Program-made: the position numbers and the translations under genes | DNA from: Nemania diffusa | Taxonomy: Eukaryota; Ascomycota; Sordariomycetes; Xylariales; Xylariaceae | Assembly (NCBI GenBank): GCA_038501195.1 | Contig: JBBPUQ010000005.1 | Span: 2,728,001-2,792,000 of the forward strand | Direction of reading: 5' to 3' | Length of the DNA stretch: 64,000 nt | Part shown: piece by piece, positions 1 to 14,600 of the stretch | How positions within the stretch are numbered: the first letter of the stretch is position 1 | How the letters are laid out: each line of letters begins with the position of its first letter | The notes under the pieces: generated by a model | The model's input: the letters and a program-made list of their open reading frames with translations, nothing else | Database searches by the model: none | What the model was told of the DNA's origin: nothing

Positions 1-45
1 AAAATTTTAAAACTATAATATTAATCTAATTATTTTTAAAATTTT

Positions 46-271
46 TAATATAAACAAATATAAAAGTTTTAAAAAATAAATTTTTAAAAACTATTTTATA
101 TATATTTATAGCACTAGTTTTATTTAAAACTATTTTATATTAATAAATTAAATAAATAAAAAAAGTTTTTAAGTTTTTTTTTTTGATTTAATTTTATAAG
201 TTTATTTTTTTTAATTTATATTATACTTTTATAAATTTAAATATAAATACTACTTATAGTAAACTTTACTA
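46..271 (+). repeat. F1 5' LTR
   Basis: A 226 bp terminal repeat that aligns along its whole length with 8,070-8,295 and with the reverse complement of 57,107-57,330. In coding sense it starts TAATATAAAC and ends TTTACTA, so the ends are TA...TA and not TG...CA. It keeps more C and G than its 3' partner, for example GCACTAG near 111-117 and the ACTACTTATAG stretch near 249-259. Confidence 0.85.
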
Positions 272-3200
272 AATAATATAATAAATCTTATAATTATACA
301 ACTTTATATTTTTCGTTCTTTTTTTTTACTAGTAAATTATATATTATTTATAATATATTGTTTAAAATATTTTATTTAAATTAAATTTTTATTATTTAAA
401 TATTTTAATTTTAATATATATATTATAATAAAATTTTCTACTTTTTTAAATAATATATATATTTTTAGCAATATATTATTATATTTAGATTAAATTTTTA
501 TTATTTAAATATAACATCGATTAAATTTAATAAATCTTTTTTATTAAATAATCAATTATTATTAAAGTTTTTATAAATTAATATAAATTAATATAAAAAT
601 TTTTATATTATTTTTATTCTTTTATATTTTTATATATTAAAATAGTTATATTAACTTTTTTTAATTATATTTAATTATAGTTAATATTTATAATATTTTT
701 AACTAATAGCTTTTTAAATACTAGTTTATTTTATATTTAAATAATAACAATTGTATTAAAATTTTATTATATATAGTTAAATCTAGCTTTATTATATTTT
801 TTTTATTTTTTTTATATAATTTAAATTATTATATATTTATTTTATTAATTAAATAATTTTATAAAATTTATTAATTTATATATATATATTTATTTAATTA
901 GCAGTTAATAATTAAATGTTTTTATAAAGCTTATATTATATTTTATATTTTTAAAAAATATTTTAGTTTTATTTTTTTGTTATATTAATATAACTATTTA
1001 ATTATTTTATTTATTTTGTTATATTATTTTATTATATTTTTATTATATATATTAAACAAAAATATAAAAAAATATATTTATAAAAAAAAACAAAAGTTTT
1101 TTTATAATTAAAAAGTTTTATTTATTTGTTACTATTAAAAATTTTATATTAAAATTAATTAAATTTAATATAATAAAACTTTTATAATAATTTAATTTTT
1201 AATTATAACTAAAGTTTTATAGTAATATTATTTTAATATTTTAAAAATTTTAAAAGTTTTAATTTTTATATATATAGCTATATATAAAATAAAAATTATA
1301 AACTATAAATAATATATTATTTAACTTTAAAATAAATAAAAATATAAATATTAAAATAAAAACAATATTTTAAAAGTTTAATAATAATTGTTATATTTAA
1401 AAATATTTTTAAAACAAATTTAATAACTAAAAAAAAAAAAACTATAAAATAAACAAAATATTTAATATAATATATAAATATATAACAAATAAAAAAAATA
1501 TTTTTATTTTATAAAATATAATAAATATAATAGCAAATAATATATAAGCAATAATAACAAGATTTATAATTTAATAATAAATAATTATAAATTTTATAAA
1601 TACTATTATAATAATAACTAAACTAATTTTTAAAATATTAATATTAACTATAAATTATAACAATTTTATTAATTGTTTTAACTATATTTATAATAGTTTT
1701 ATTAGTTTATATATATTATTTATATTTATATAACTTTTATTTTTATTTATAAATAAATTTTATAAAAAAACAAACCTTTTGTTGTAAAAAATATTTTAAA
1801 AAACAAAATATATTTTATTATTAACTTTTATATTAAAAATAAATATAAAAAAACTTGCAATTATATAAACATTAAAAAAGCACTTTTTTAAAGCTTTATT
1901 AATATTAATAGCAAAATTTGCTAATTTAGCAATAGTTACTATAAATATATTTATATAATATATATTTATAATATTAAATAATATATCTTTTTTAGCTATA
2001 GCTATTTTATTTATTTAATTTAATATTAAACTATAACTATTTATAAAAAAATTATTCAATAAACTATATAAAAATATTTTATATAATAATTTATTATAAT
2101 ATTTTATTATATATTAATATTAATTTTAATTTTTAGCTTATAATTATAAATATTAATAATATTAAATATTTAAACTTTAATATTAATTATTTAAAGCTTT
2201 TAGTTTTAAAAAAAATCTTAATAATAATAATAAAAACACTAACAATAATAACAATAATTTATTAAATTATAACTTTAGTAATAGTAAAAACAATATATTA
2301 TTTTTTTTATTTATATAACTTTTTAATTTTATAAAAAAAATACTAACTTTATAATTTAATAAATAAAATAGCATTTTTAATTTTATTAATATTAATTTTT
2401 AATATTAATATTATTTTAAATAAATAAATATTAACTAGTTTAAACTTAATTATAAAAATTATTACAATATTAATATAATAACTAATAATAATAAATTAAT
2501 TTTTATTAATATATATTATTTTATTAAATAATTTAACTTTTTTATAAAAGATTTAAAATTAGCTAAAAAAAATATTTATTAAATTTTAATTTTATAGCAA
2601 ACTTTTTTAATTAAATCAACAGTTTTATAATAAACTATTAAATTAACTATAAAAATTAAATATATTACTAAAAAAATTAATCGATTAATTTTTAATATAG
2701 CTTGCAATAATAACTAAAAAGTTTAATCAAAATATATATAATAAAACAATAGTAATATATTAAAATAATAAAAACTTTTAATAAAAATAACAATAATTGA
2801 TATAAAGTTATAACAGCTATTTATATATATATAGATTTAAATATTAAAAATTATTTATATTTTTTTAAAAATAATAATATATTAATAAAATATATATTAT
2901 ATATTGCTAAAATAAAACTTTTAATTATAATAGCAGCTATTTAAAAAAAAAAATTTTATTAATATAATTATTAAAAAAACAAATAAAATAATAAAAACTA
3001 AATATATTTTTAATTATAATATAGAAATAATAGATTTTTATAAAAAATAAAAAGCTTTAAATATAAAAATAATTGCAATAAATATTAAAATAAATATTAA
3101 AAAAAAAAAAAATTAAGCTTATATAATATAAAAAAAAAAAAAAGTTTTAGCTTTTTTATTAAGTTTTTTATTTTTAACTTTAAGTTTAAACAATAAAATA

Positions 3201-6200
3201 TTTGTTATAATTAATTATAATATTATATATAAATATTATAATAAAACTTTTAATTTAATTAAAAAATATAACTAATATATATAAAAATATATTAAAAAAA
3301 TCTTTAAATAAATTATATATATATTATTTATATATTTAGCTATATATATATATAAATAATATTATATATTGTTTTTAATAAAAAATAGCTTGTTTTATTA
3401 TTTAAAAGTTTATATTAAATAACTAAGCTTTTTGTTTATTTTAAATATTGTTTTTTTTATATTTAATTATAATTTTAAAAATATAATTGATTTAAAAAAT
3501 AAATTTATTATTTTTAAGCTATAATAAACTGTTTTATAATTTTATAAATTTAAAACAATATATTAAACTATTAGTAATATATTTTAATATTTTATAATTA
3601 TTACTAAAAAAAAATCTAGTAAAAATAATTATATAATTTATTTAAATATAAAAATAAATTATATTTTTATTATTATAAAGCTATTTAATTAGTTTAAATA
3701 TATTATTAAAATAAAAAATAATAAATTTAAAAATATAAATAAAAAAAAAATATATTATATAAAATAAACTAAGTTTAAATTTTATTTTTTAAAATATAAC
3801 AAATATAAATTTTTAAAGTTAATAAAATTTAAAAAATCGAACTAAATATTAAATTATAATATTAAACTAATTTTATTATTTAAAAATAAATTTTTAAACT
3901 TTTGTAGTATTAAAATTAATTACTATATTAATATAATAATTTTTATTAATATATTTAATTTTAAGATTTTTTTTTAAATATATTTATAAATATATTTATA
4001 TATATAAAAAGTTATTTTAATATAAAAAATATTACTTATATTAGATTTATTAATATAAATATTAATAATTTATAAACTTTTATTATTAAATAAAAACTTT
4101 ATATTTAAACTAGTTTAAAAAAATAATATAATAATATTAATTAGTTTTATTATATTTAAATTAATAATATTTATTAATTTATTATTAAAAATTAAAACTA
4201 TTTTTAAAAAAATATAAATTAATATAATTTAAAAATAACAATATATAAATAAAAATATTAAAAATATATAAAAAAAATATTTTAAAATTATAATAGTAGC
4301 TATAAAATTAATAGCAGCTAAAATTATTATATTTTAAATATTTATTAGTTAAAAATTAATTTTAGTTATTATTAATATAAAAAATATAAATATAAATATT
4401 ATTAAAATAAATATTTATATTTTTAATAATTTTAAATTATTTAGAATTTATTATATAAATTAGCTATTAATTATAATTTCTATTGTTATAGCTATAATAT
4501 TAAATATATATTTAACTAATTTTAATATTGCAGCTAATTTGAATGTTATATTAAATATTAAAAATATATTAATATTAATTGATATATTAAAACAATATAA
4601 AATTTTTTTATAAGTTTTATTAACAATATAGTTTATAATATAATATAAACTGTTATAAATAAACAATTATTAAATATATTTTTTTTGTTAAAAAAAGCTG
4701 AAATAAAAAAGTTTAAACTTAAAATTTTAAAAATAACTTTTATTTTAAAAATTAAAAAATTTTTAAAAAAAAAAAATTAAAACTTTAAATAAATAGTTTA
4801 TTTATATAAATAGCGATATTATAACTAAAAAAATTTTATAACTATTAAAAAATATATTTAAAATTTAAAAAAATTAAAATATTATTAATATTTTAAAAAA
4901 AAACTAAATATAAATTTTACTAATAAATAATTAATAAAATATAAAACTAAATTTATATATATATTATTTTAATATTTAAAATTAAAAAATAATAAATATT
5001 ATTTTTAATTAATTTTATAAATAAAATTATATAAAATAAATAAACAAGCTATTTTTTTTTATTTTTTTTATTTTTATAATTTAAATATAAAAAAAAAAAA
5101 AAGCTTATTTTTATTTAGTTATTAATTTATAAATTTTAAATAAAATTATAATATTAAATAGTTATTTTTTATTATTATAATTTAAAGTTATTTTATTAAT
5201 TTAAAATAAAAAATATATTATAATAATTAATATTATATTATTTTTTTATTAATTTAAAATTTATTTAAAATATTATAATAAATTTATTATAATTAGCTTT
5301 AAAAAATTAAAATAATTTATTATAACTTTAATAAATTTTTAAAAATTTTTTATTTATATTTAAAAATTTATAAATAAATTATTATAACTATATTAAAACT
5401 TTTGTTATATTTTTATTAATAATATTATAATTTTTTCAATTATTAAAATTAAATATTTATAATATTTGTAAAATATATTTATATTATTTTAAAAAAAAAA
5501 ATTTATTATTTTTTAAAAAATTATTTATTATATATTTTTTTATAAAATTTTTAAACTTTTAAATAAATATTTTTAATATATTTATAATTAAAAAAAAACT
5601 AATTATTTTTTAAAACTTTAAATTTTTAAACTAATTAAAAACTTTAAAACAATATTTAAATAATAATAAGTTTTTATATATTTTATTTTTTTATTATATT
5701 TAATATATAAAATTATTATAAAAAAAAAAATTAAACTATTAAATTAAAAATATTAAATAAACAAAGTTATAAATAATAACTTTAACAAATATTAAATATA
5801 TTATAAATTAATATTTTTTAAATTTATAAAAACAAAATTAAAATTTTTTAAAATAATATAAATATTAATTTATAATAATATAATATTATATTATTATAAC
5901 TTAATTAAAACTTTGTTTATATAAATAAATTTTTTTTTAAATAAAAGTTTAATATTATAATGTTTTATTTAAAAAATAAATATATATAAAAACTTGATTT
6001 AATTATATTTAATATTTAAATATTTTTAGTTATATTTTTTAATTGTTTTATATTTTAATTAAAAATATATTATAATTTTTTAAAAATAAAAATAGTTTAT
6101 ATTATATAAATATATAAATATTTAAAAATTATAATAAAAATATTATATAATTTAATAATTATATTTATAAACTATTATTTTATTAAAAATATTGTAAATT

Positions 6201-6524
6201 AAATTAGTTTAAATATAAATTTAATAAATATATCGATTTATTTATTGCAATATAAATTATAAATATATTATTTATTTAAATATTTTAAATTTATTTTTAA
6301 TATATTAAACTAATTATAAAATTTAATTAATTTAATAAATATTAAATATAAAATTTAATAATTTATTAAAAATTTAATTTTTAATTAAATATAATTTATA
6401 ATATTTAAAATAATTATAAATAAAAAAGTTAAATTTAAATTTATAACTAACTATAATAAACATTTTAAATATTATAAAATTTTAAAAGCTATTTATAAAA
6501 ATAACAAAAATATTATAAACTTTT

Positions 6525-7700
6525 TATATTTTAGTTATTTATTTGTTATAATTAATAAATTGCTATATAATATAAATTATAAAAAAAAATATAAACTATA
6601 TATTTTAAAAAAATAAATCGATAAATTTTTAAATATAATATATAATAATAAATATTGTTTTAAATATAAATATATAATAATAAAGTTTAAACTATATATA
6701 ATTATATTTAAAACAAAATAAATTTAAATATATTTAAATTTTTATAATAAATATAAAATATATAATATAAATAAAAAAAAACTTTTAAAAAACTATTAAT
6801 TTATTTAATTAAAAAATATAAAACTAATAAAAACTATTGCTATAAATTTTATTATAAAACTATTTAAAGTTTTAATAAATATTATTTTATAATATTTAAA
6901 TAAATTTTTAAATTATAATATATTAATAATTATAATTTATATTATATTTAAATATATACTTTTTATTTTTAAATATAAAATATATATAACTATATATTAA
7001 ACTATAATATTAATTAAATAACTTTTATTAGTTAATTAAAAAATATTTAGTAATATTATTTTTAATTATAATTAAAAATTTATATTATAATTTTAAAAAA
7101 AATTAACAAAAAGTTTTAAAATAAAATTATTTATAACTGTAATATATTATTTCTAAAACAATAATTTATTAAAAAAAAAAACTAAAAAATAAAAATAGCT
7201 ATTTAATATTATATATTTATATATTTTAAAAAAAACTAAATAAATATATTATTTATATTATAATAAAATTTAAATAGTATATATTTTGATTTAATTAAAT
7301 TATTTATATATAAATAGTTATTTAATTTTTAATTTTTAAAACTAAACAATATTTTAATTTAAATAAATCAAAAAAATAATATAGTTAAAAATATTTATTT
7401 TATAAAATAATATTTTTATAAAAATATAAAACTAGTTATAAATTTTATAGTAATATAAATAAAACAATATTATAATAATAAATATAAATTAATAAAATTT
7501 AAAATTAATAATAAAATATATTTAAATTTTTATAATAATTATTATTTATTTAATAAATTTTTTAAAAAATATTTATAGTAATAAATTAAACTATAAAAAA
7601 TTTAACAAAAAATTAATTAATTAGTATATAAATTAAATTTTTTAAAAACTTTTAATATATATTTAGTTATTTTTATTATATATTTGTTATTTAATATAAA
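6525..7700 (+). pseudogene. Fossil integrase end of the family F pol gene
   Basis: Read in frame from 6,808 the codons give N-I-K-L-T/I-K-T-I-A, which fits a gypsy integrase D-R-L-T-K-x-A stretch after G-to-A and C-to-T changes (GAT to AAT, ACA to ATA). From 7,508 the codons give N-N-K-I-Y-L-N-F-Y-N-N-Y-Y-L-F-N-K-F. This matches the C-terminal integrase motif G-D-K-V-Y-L-x-L-H-x-G-Y-x-L-P-G-x-P of fungal gypsy elements if GGT and GAT became AAT and CCT became TTT. The same segment occurs on the minus strand of F2 (40,343-40,904), and a diverged version occurs near 17.3 kb. Family assignment rests on these motifs only. The gene is dead, with many internal stops. Confidence 0.6.
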
Positions 7701-8069
7701 AAAAAAAAATCTGTTTTATTATAACGTTTTTATATTAAAGTTTATTTATAATAAATAAAACTTTAATAAAAAAAATAATTTATATAAAATTAAAATTATT
7801 TTAAAAAATCAAATAAATAAATTTAAAAATAAATTTAATTATTTAATTAAATAAAAAAGCTATAAATATAAAAATAACTAATAATAATTAAAATAATAAC
7901 TTTATAATATTAAAACATTAATTAAAAAATATTAAATTTAAAAAAAAAAACATTTAATTTTTTAAATTAAAAAAGCTTAGAAAATTTAAAAATATTTAAA
8001 AAAGTAAAATTAATAAATATTATATATAGTTATTAAAAATAACGATTTTTTTTTTTATATAGTAATATT

Positions 8070-8295
8070 TAATATAAATAAATATAAAAATTTAAAAAAA
8101 TAAGTTTTTAAAAATTATTTTATATATATTTATAATATTAATTTTATTTAGAATTATTTTATATTAATAAATTAAATAAATAAAAAAAGCTTTTAAATTT
8201 TTTTTTTTAACTTAATTTTATAAGTTTATTTTTTTTAATTTATATTATATTTTTATAAACTTAAATATAAGTATTATTTATAATAAACTTTATTA
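8070..8295 (+). repeat. F1 3' LTR
   Basis: The 226 bp direct repeat of 46-271. It is followed by the target duplication ATTTT (8,296-8,300). It is more degraded than the 5' LTR: GCACTAG has become AATATTAAT, and the ACTAC stretch is mostly A/T. Confidence 0.85.
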
Positions 8296-8300
8296 ATTTT

Positions 8301-10832
8301 ATAACTTTATAAAAATATTTATTTATTATATTAGTAATATTTTTGAATTATTTATATAATTATTAAAAAAAAACTATAAATAAAAATTAAAACTAAAATA
8401 AAAAAAAGTTTTTAAATTAATAAAAAAACTAGTTATATTAACTTTAATATTAGTTTTTTTTTAATTTAAAACTTTAATATATATTAAAACAAATATATTA
8501 TATAATATAATTAAAAAAAATATTTAATAAAAATAAAAAAACAATAAATAAAAACTTATTAGTTATTTTTTAAAAATTATAACTTTATATAAATAAGTTT
8601 ATTTAATTTAAAACTAAAAAATATTAATAATAATATAAATTTTTAAATATTATTATTTTAAATTATTAAATATATAGTTTTAAATAATTACTAATTATTA
8701 AAAATTAATTTATTAATTAATTAAAAAAGCTTTTTTAATAAAATAAGTTAAATAAATAAACTTTTTAAATAATTTCGATATTATTTTTTAATATAAATAA
8801 AAAAAAAAAAAATATTATAGTTAATGTATTTTTTTAAAAAACAGCCGATTTATTAATAGTTAAAACTTAAAAATAAAATAAAAAAACTTTTACATTTATT
8901 AAATTAAATATAATTAAAAGTTTTATAACTGCTTTTTAATTTATTAAAACTAAAATATTAATTATAAAAAATATAAATTTAATTAATTTAATTTTTAAAA
9001 AAAATATAGCTTAAAGTTTAAAAAACTATAATAGAAAAATTATAATATTAAAAATTATTATAAATAAAACAATTTTTTTAAAACTATTTTATTATAAAAA
9101 ATATATAAACTAATATTAATAAATTATTAAAGCTAAAACAAATTAATATAAATATTAAAACAAAATTACTATTAGCTTTTTTTTTTAAAAAGATTTATAT
9201 TAATATATTAACAATTGTTACAAATATAAATATAATAAAAAACTAAAAAATAAACTTTTAAATTATTACATTTAATATTTATATTATAAAATATTTAAAA
9301 ATATATAATAATAAATAATAAAAATATATTTTTAAACTAATATAAATATAACTATATTTAAATATTTATTAATAAATTTAATAAAATTATTATTATTTTA
9401 TTTAATTAAAAAATAAACAATATAAAAAAATTAACATTAAAATATTATTATATATTATATTATATTTTTAATATATTAAAAATTTAATTTTTTAATAATA
9501 TTAAATTATTTATTTTAAAATTTATAAAAATTTTAAATTTATTATTTATAAATATAAAATATTATAAAAAAAACAAACTATAACTTAAATTAAAAATTAT
9601 ATTTTTATATAAACAAATATTAAAATAACTAATATATATATTTATTTGTTTTAAACTTTATTTATAAGTTTTTATAATATTTAATAATTAATATAATATT
9701 TTTAAAAATAATATTTAAAATTAAATTTTAAAATTATTTAATTTTTATATTTAAAAAAAAAATTTATAAATAAATAAATTAAATAAATATAAAAATTAAT
9801 TAATTAAATATAACAAATTTAAAAACTTATATATAAAACTATTAAAACTATATAAAAAAAACAAAAAATTTAAACTAATAAAAAATAAAAACTTATTAAC
9901 TTTTTTAAATATAGCAAAATATTTTTATATAAAAAAAGTTTTTTAATATATATTTTAATAACTTGTTTTAATTTATAATATTTTAAACTATTTAAAATTT
10001 TTAAATAAAAAAAATATAATTATAAATTAAATATATTAAATTTATATAAAAAAAAAAACTTGTTTTATATAAATAAATTAAAAAAAGTAAACAATAATTT
10101 ATTATTATAATAGTTATAAATTTTATTATTAGCTAAAAAAATTAACAATAAATTAAAATTTAAAAAAAATTAAATATTAAAATTAAAAACTTTTAATAAA
10201 GCTAAAAAACTGCAATATTAAATTTTATAAAAAAATTACAACTTTAATAATATTTAATATTTTATAAAAAACTTCAAAAATATATTTGTTATATTAAACT
10301 GCTATTATTTAAATAAACTAACTAAATTAAAATTATTAATTAAATTATAAAACTAAATAAAAACAATAGTTATAAATAAATTTATAAAAAATTATAAAAA
10401 TAATAATAAAATATTTAATTTAAATATTAAAACTAAATTTAAATATTATATTTAATTAATTTTGATTTAATTTATATTAAACTTTTAATTTTTAAAAAAA
10501 ATAATATAATAATTTATATAAACTATTAACTTTTATATTTATTTTATTAATTATAAACTAAAACTTATATATTTTATTATAATATAACTTTGTAATTTTT
10601 ATTAATTTATAAAAACTATAATCTTTAAAATAATTTACTTTATAAAATTTATTTTAAAAAAACTTTAATTAAACTTTATAACTTTATTTATAACTTTATT
10701 TGTAATTTTATATATTTATATATTTTATATAACATATATATATAATTTAGTTTTTTTTTACTTTTTTATTTCTTTTAAAGTTTTTAATTAATAAAATCAA
10801 TAAATTAACTTTTATACTTTTTATAATTATAA
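8301..10832. other. Anonymous AT-rich repeat remnant, no gene seen
   Basis: About 2.5 kb of strongly hypermutated DNA with stops in every frame. I found no terminal repeat, target duplication or protein motif that assigns it to a family. It may be the 5' part of remnant H (11,696-16,150) or a separate older element. Confidence 0.4.
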
Positions 10833-11500
10833 CAATAACTAATTAATTAATTAATTTAAATTTAAACTTAAATTTAAATTTAAATTAAATTAAATTTTAT
10901 AATATATATATAATATTATTATTTATTATTATATTTATAATTTATTATTATATTTATTATTTATTTTAATATTTTAAATATTTTAAATAATTTAAGTTTT
11001 TTATGTTTTAAGTTTAAATTAATAACTAATTAACTAATTAACTATTAAATTAAATTTAATAATATATATATAATATTATTATTTATTATTATATTTATTA
11101 TTTGTTATTATATTTATTATTTATTATTATGTTTATTATTTATTTTAATATATTGAATATTTGAAATATTTTAACTTTTTTAAATTTTAAGTTTAAGTTA
11201 ATAATTAAATAATTAATTAATTTCAATTTAAACTTAAACTTAAATTTAAATTAAACTAAACTTAATAATAAATATATAATTTTATTATTTATTATTTATT
11301 ATTTATTATTTATTATTTATTATTTATGATTTATTATTTATGATTTATTATTTATGATTTATGATTTATGATTTATGATTTATGATTTATGATTTATGAT
11401 TTATGATTTATTATTTATGATTTATTATTTATGATTTATTATTTATTTTTTATTATTTTGTAATTTTAAGTTTTGAGTTTTTTAAATTATTAACTTAAAC
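10833..11500. repeat. Three tandem units of about 180 bp (minisatellite)
   Basis: Three head-to-tail units start at 10,833, 11,021 and 11,200, each with AATAACTAATTAA or a close variant. Each continues through a TTTAAACTTAAATTT-like stretch, an ATATATATATAATATT stretch, a TTATTATTTA tract and a TTTTAAGTTTAAGTTAA end. Units one and two are about 188 and 179 bp. The third is longer because its inner TTTATTA tract has expanded. GA and TC dinucleotides survive here much more than in the flanks. Confidence 0.75.
11280..11455 (+). repeat. Heptamer microsatellite (TTTATTA/TTTATGA)n
   Basis: A run of 7-bp units, TTTATTA and TTTATGA, fills this tract. The TTTATGA variant forms a homogeneous block around 11,350-11,410. 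The G in each TGA would be a target of the mutation seen elsewhere, so the block probably expanded after, or escaped, the hypermutation. Confidence 0.85.
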
Positions 11501-11695
11501 TAACTTAATTAAGTTTAAGTTAATCATTAACTAAACTCAAACTTAATTAAGTTAATTAGTTAATAAACTTAAATTTAATTGAGTTAGTTAATTAGTAAAC
11601 TCAAACTTAAAAAAGTAGGTCTGAATTAGTTTAAGTCTGAGTTAGTTAATTAGTAATTTAAAAAACTCAAAAAACTCAAAATTTAAATCACAACT
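11500..11695. repeat. Short-repeat tail with little hypermutation
   Basis: Repeats of AACTCAAACTTAA, GAGTTAGTTAATTAGTAA and AAAAAACTC occur in direct and inverted order. The stretch AAGTAGGTCTGAATTAG near 11,614 holds GG, TC and GA, which are nearly absent on either side. It adjoins the minisatellite and probably shares its history. Confidence 0.6.
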
Positions 11696-14600
11696 TTGTT
11701 TAAATTTAAAAATTGTTTTTAAATAAAAAACTTATAAAATTAATTGCTTTATATAAAACAGAAAAAAAAAACATATTTATTATATAAACAACTTTAGCTT
11801 TAATATTTATATTAATAAATATATTAAAACTTTTAATTATATAAATAAATTATTTAATATTATAACTAGCTATATTAAAATTAACAATATTAATATATAT
11901 TATAATATTTAATATAAATAATTAAGTATTTATTTTTTTTATATAAATGAAAATTTAAAAATTTAAATTTATTTTTAAAATTTTTATTATATATTTTATG
12001 CTTTTTTTTATATATAAACACTAATTATATAAACTTTTTTTTATTTAATTTATTTATAATAATTTAATTAAAATAATTTAATTTATTATATTTATAAAAA
12101 TATAACAATTTAATTAAAACTATAGTAATAAATTATATAATATATTATATAATAAAGCTTAAATTATTATTTTAATATATTATTAATTTAAAATTACTAA
12201 AAAACAATATTATATAATATTTTTTTTATATTAAAAAAAAAAACTAAACAATATTATTTTAATTATATTAGTTTAATAAATAAATAAAATAAAATTTATA
12301 TAATATTTAATAATTATTTTAATATAACAATTAATTATAGTTAATATTAAATTAACTGAATTATTATTACTTTTATATATATAAAATAAAATAATTTAAT
12401 AAAAATAATATTAAAAATATTAAAAACTATATTTAATAAGTTTTAATTTATATAATATATTTTAAAATTTAACTATTATAAAAAAATATTATTTTATATA
12501 ATAATTATATAAATATATTTTAATATATTTAAGTTTAAACTTGTTTTAATTAATTAAAATTTTATATATAAAGTTTTATTTTTTAATTTATAGTTAATAT
12601 TATAAGTTTTTTTTAATTAAAAAATAAACTATTATTATATAATAAATATTTATTTTATTAATAAATAATATAATATTAAATATTTAAAACAATTATATTA
12701 TTATAATTTTAAAAAAAAAATTTATTAAAAACTATAGCAATTATATAATAAAAATAATAAAAATAACAAAAAGTGCTTTATTTATAAAAAATTTAATTGT
12801 TAATTTATTAATTATAATTAATAAAAAAAATCGAAAATAAAAAAGCAATATTTTATTATATATAATATTTTAAAATAAAAAGTTTTATTATATAAAAAGT
12901 ATAATATATTTATATTAAACTATAAAAATAATAAAAACTTTTTATAAAATAATAAATTTAATAATAAGTTAAATTTTAAAACTAAAAACAAAATAGTTTA
13001 ATTTTTAATAAATTTAATATATTTTTATTATATAATAAAAAAAAATATATATATTTAAAATTAAATATTAATATTAAATAATTTTTATTTAAATAGTTAA
13101 TATAATATAAAATATTAATATAGTTAAAGTTTTAATTATTAAAAAAACTTAACTTAAAATTTTTATATAAAAAAACTTTTTTATATAAATAAATTAAATT
13201 TTAAATAATATAACAATTTTATTTAATAATATTAAAAGTTTTAAAGTTATAAATATTATAATTAAATTTTATATTTTAAATATATAATTTTTATTTTTAT
13301 TATTATTATAAAATATAAATTAACTATATGTTTATTTTAATAATATATAAAATATAATTATATAATAAAATAATATAACAATATTAATTATATAAAAATA
13401 AAAATATTTGTTTTTTAATATTAATTAATTAAAAGTTATAAATTATTTTATAAAATAAAAACTTTAAAAATTATATTATTAATTTAAATATTTTTATATA
13501 AAAAAACTTATAAAATTATTACAAAAAATTAAATATAATAATATTAATATTTTAATATTTCGAAAAATTAAACAATTTTATTATTATTATTAATTATATA
13601 ACTAAGTTTTAAAAAAATTTAAATTTTTATTAAAACATAAATATAATTTTAATTATAAAATTATTATTAATATTATATAAATTAACAAATAATTAATTTT
13701 ATATATAATTAATATAAATATTTTATTGTAAATAGCTAAATTTTTAAAGTTTTTAAATATATATAATATTTAAAATATATTATATTAATATTAAATTTTA
13801 ATATATTAAAAGCTATTAAATTATATTATATATAATTTCGGTATAAATTTTTTATTAAAAAATTTTATAATAATATATAACTAGTTAAAGCTTTATATAA
13901 AAAAATATTTATTAAAATATATTAAACTGTTAAAAAAGTTAAATAAATATATATATTATTTTGTTATATATTTAATATTTTATATAAAAAAATCAATTAT
14001 TATATAAATAAAAAAACAATATTATTAATAGTTATAAAAGTTTTATATAATATAATTAAATTAAATAATTTTATATTTATTTTATTAATTTTTAAAACTT
14101 ATTTTAAAATTAATAGCGATTTATTTTTTTTATTAAAAATTATTTAAAAAATAAAAGTTATATAAAAAGCTATAAAAATATTAAAAAATATTTATATAAA
14201 AGTTAATATTAACTAAACTATATAAACTAAAAATAAACTAATATTATTATATAAAATATTTTAAATATTTTTTTAAAATAAAATTATAATATAAAAAAAA
14301 TATAAAAATTAAATAAAACTATATAAAATTTTTATAATTAAAAATTATAATATTATAATTAAAATAATAAATAAATTAGCTAAGTTTTATTATATATAAA
14401 TTAAATTATATTATTAATAAAAAGTTATATTTAATTTATTATATAAAAAAAATAACTTTTTATATAACTTTTTTTAAATTGTTAAATAGTTATATTTTAA
14501 TATAAAAACAAACTAAAAAAGTTATTTATATTTATTAATAATTAATATTTTATATTAAAAAAAATTAACAATTATATTTTAATTATATAATTAAAATAAA

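Larger units (their letters stand above)
46..8295 (+). mobile_element. F1: full-length, hypermutated LTR retrotransposon (family F)
   Basis: An 8.25 kb element is bounded by two direct terminal repeats of 226 bp (46-271 and 8,070-8,295) and by a perfect 5 bp target duplication, ATTTT (41-45 and 8,296-8,300). The plus orientation comes from fossil integrase codons at about 6.8 kb and 7.5 kb, which place the 3' end of pol next to the right LTR, as in Ty3/gypsy elements. The interior has no usable frame because stops occur every few codons. Family F is also present as the deleted copy F2 (39,236-49,287) and as a solo LTR (57,107-57,330). Copies differ mainly by C-to-T and G-to-A changes, so this is a repeat destroyed by hypermutation. 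I could not locate gag or reverse transcriptase in it. Confidence 0.85.

Noticed and set aside
4460..4666. 68-codon minus-strand ATG frame
   Set aside because: It lies antisense inside F1, whose coding strand is plus. The product is almost only Ile, Asn, Leu, Lys, Phe and Tyr, with no motif, as expected by chance in A/T-only DNA.
11280..11455. A CRISPR array or telomere repeat
   Set aside because: The units are contiguous 7-mers without spacers, and they do not match the TTAGGG-type fungal telomere repeat.
14130..14170. An integrase D-R-G motif around AATAGCGATTTA in remnant H
   Set aside because: The codon after GAT is TTA, which C-to-T and G-to-A change cannot produce from an Arg codon, so the match does not hold.
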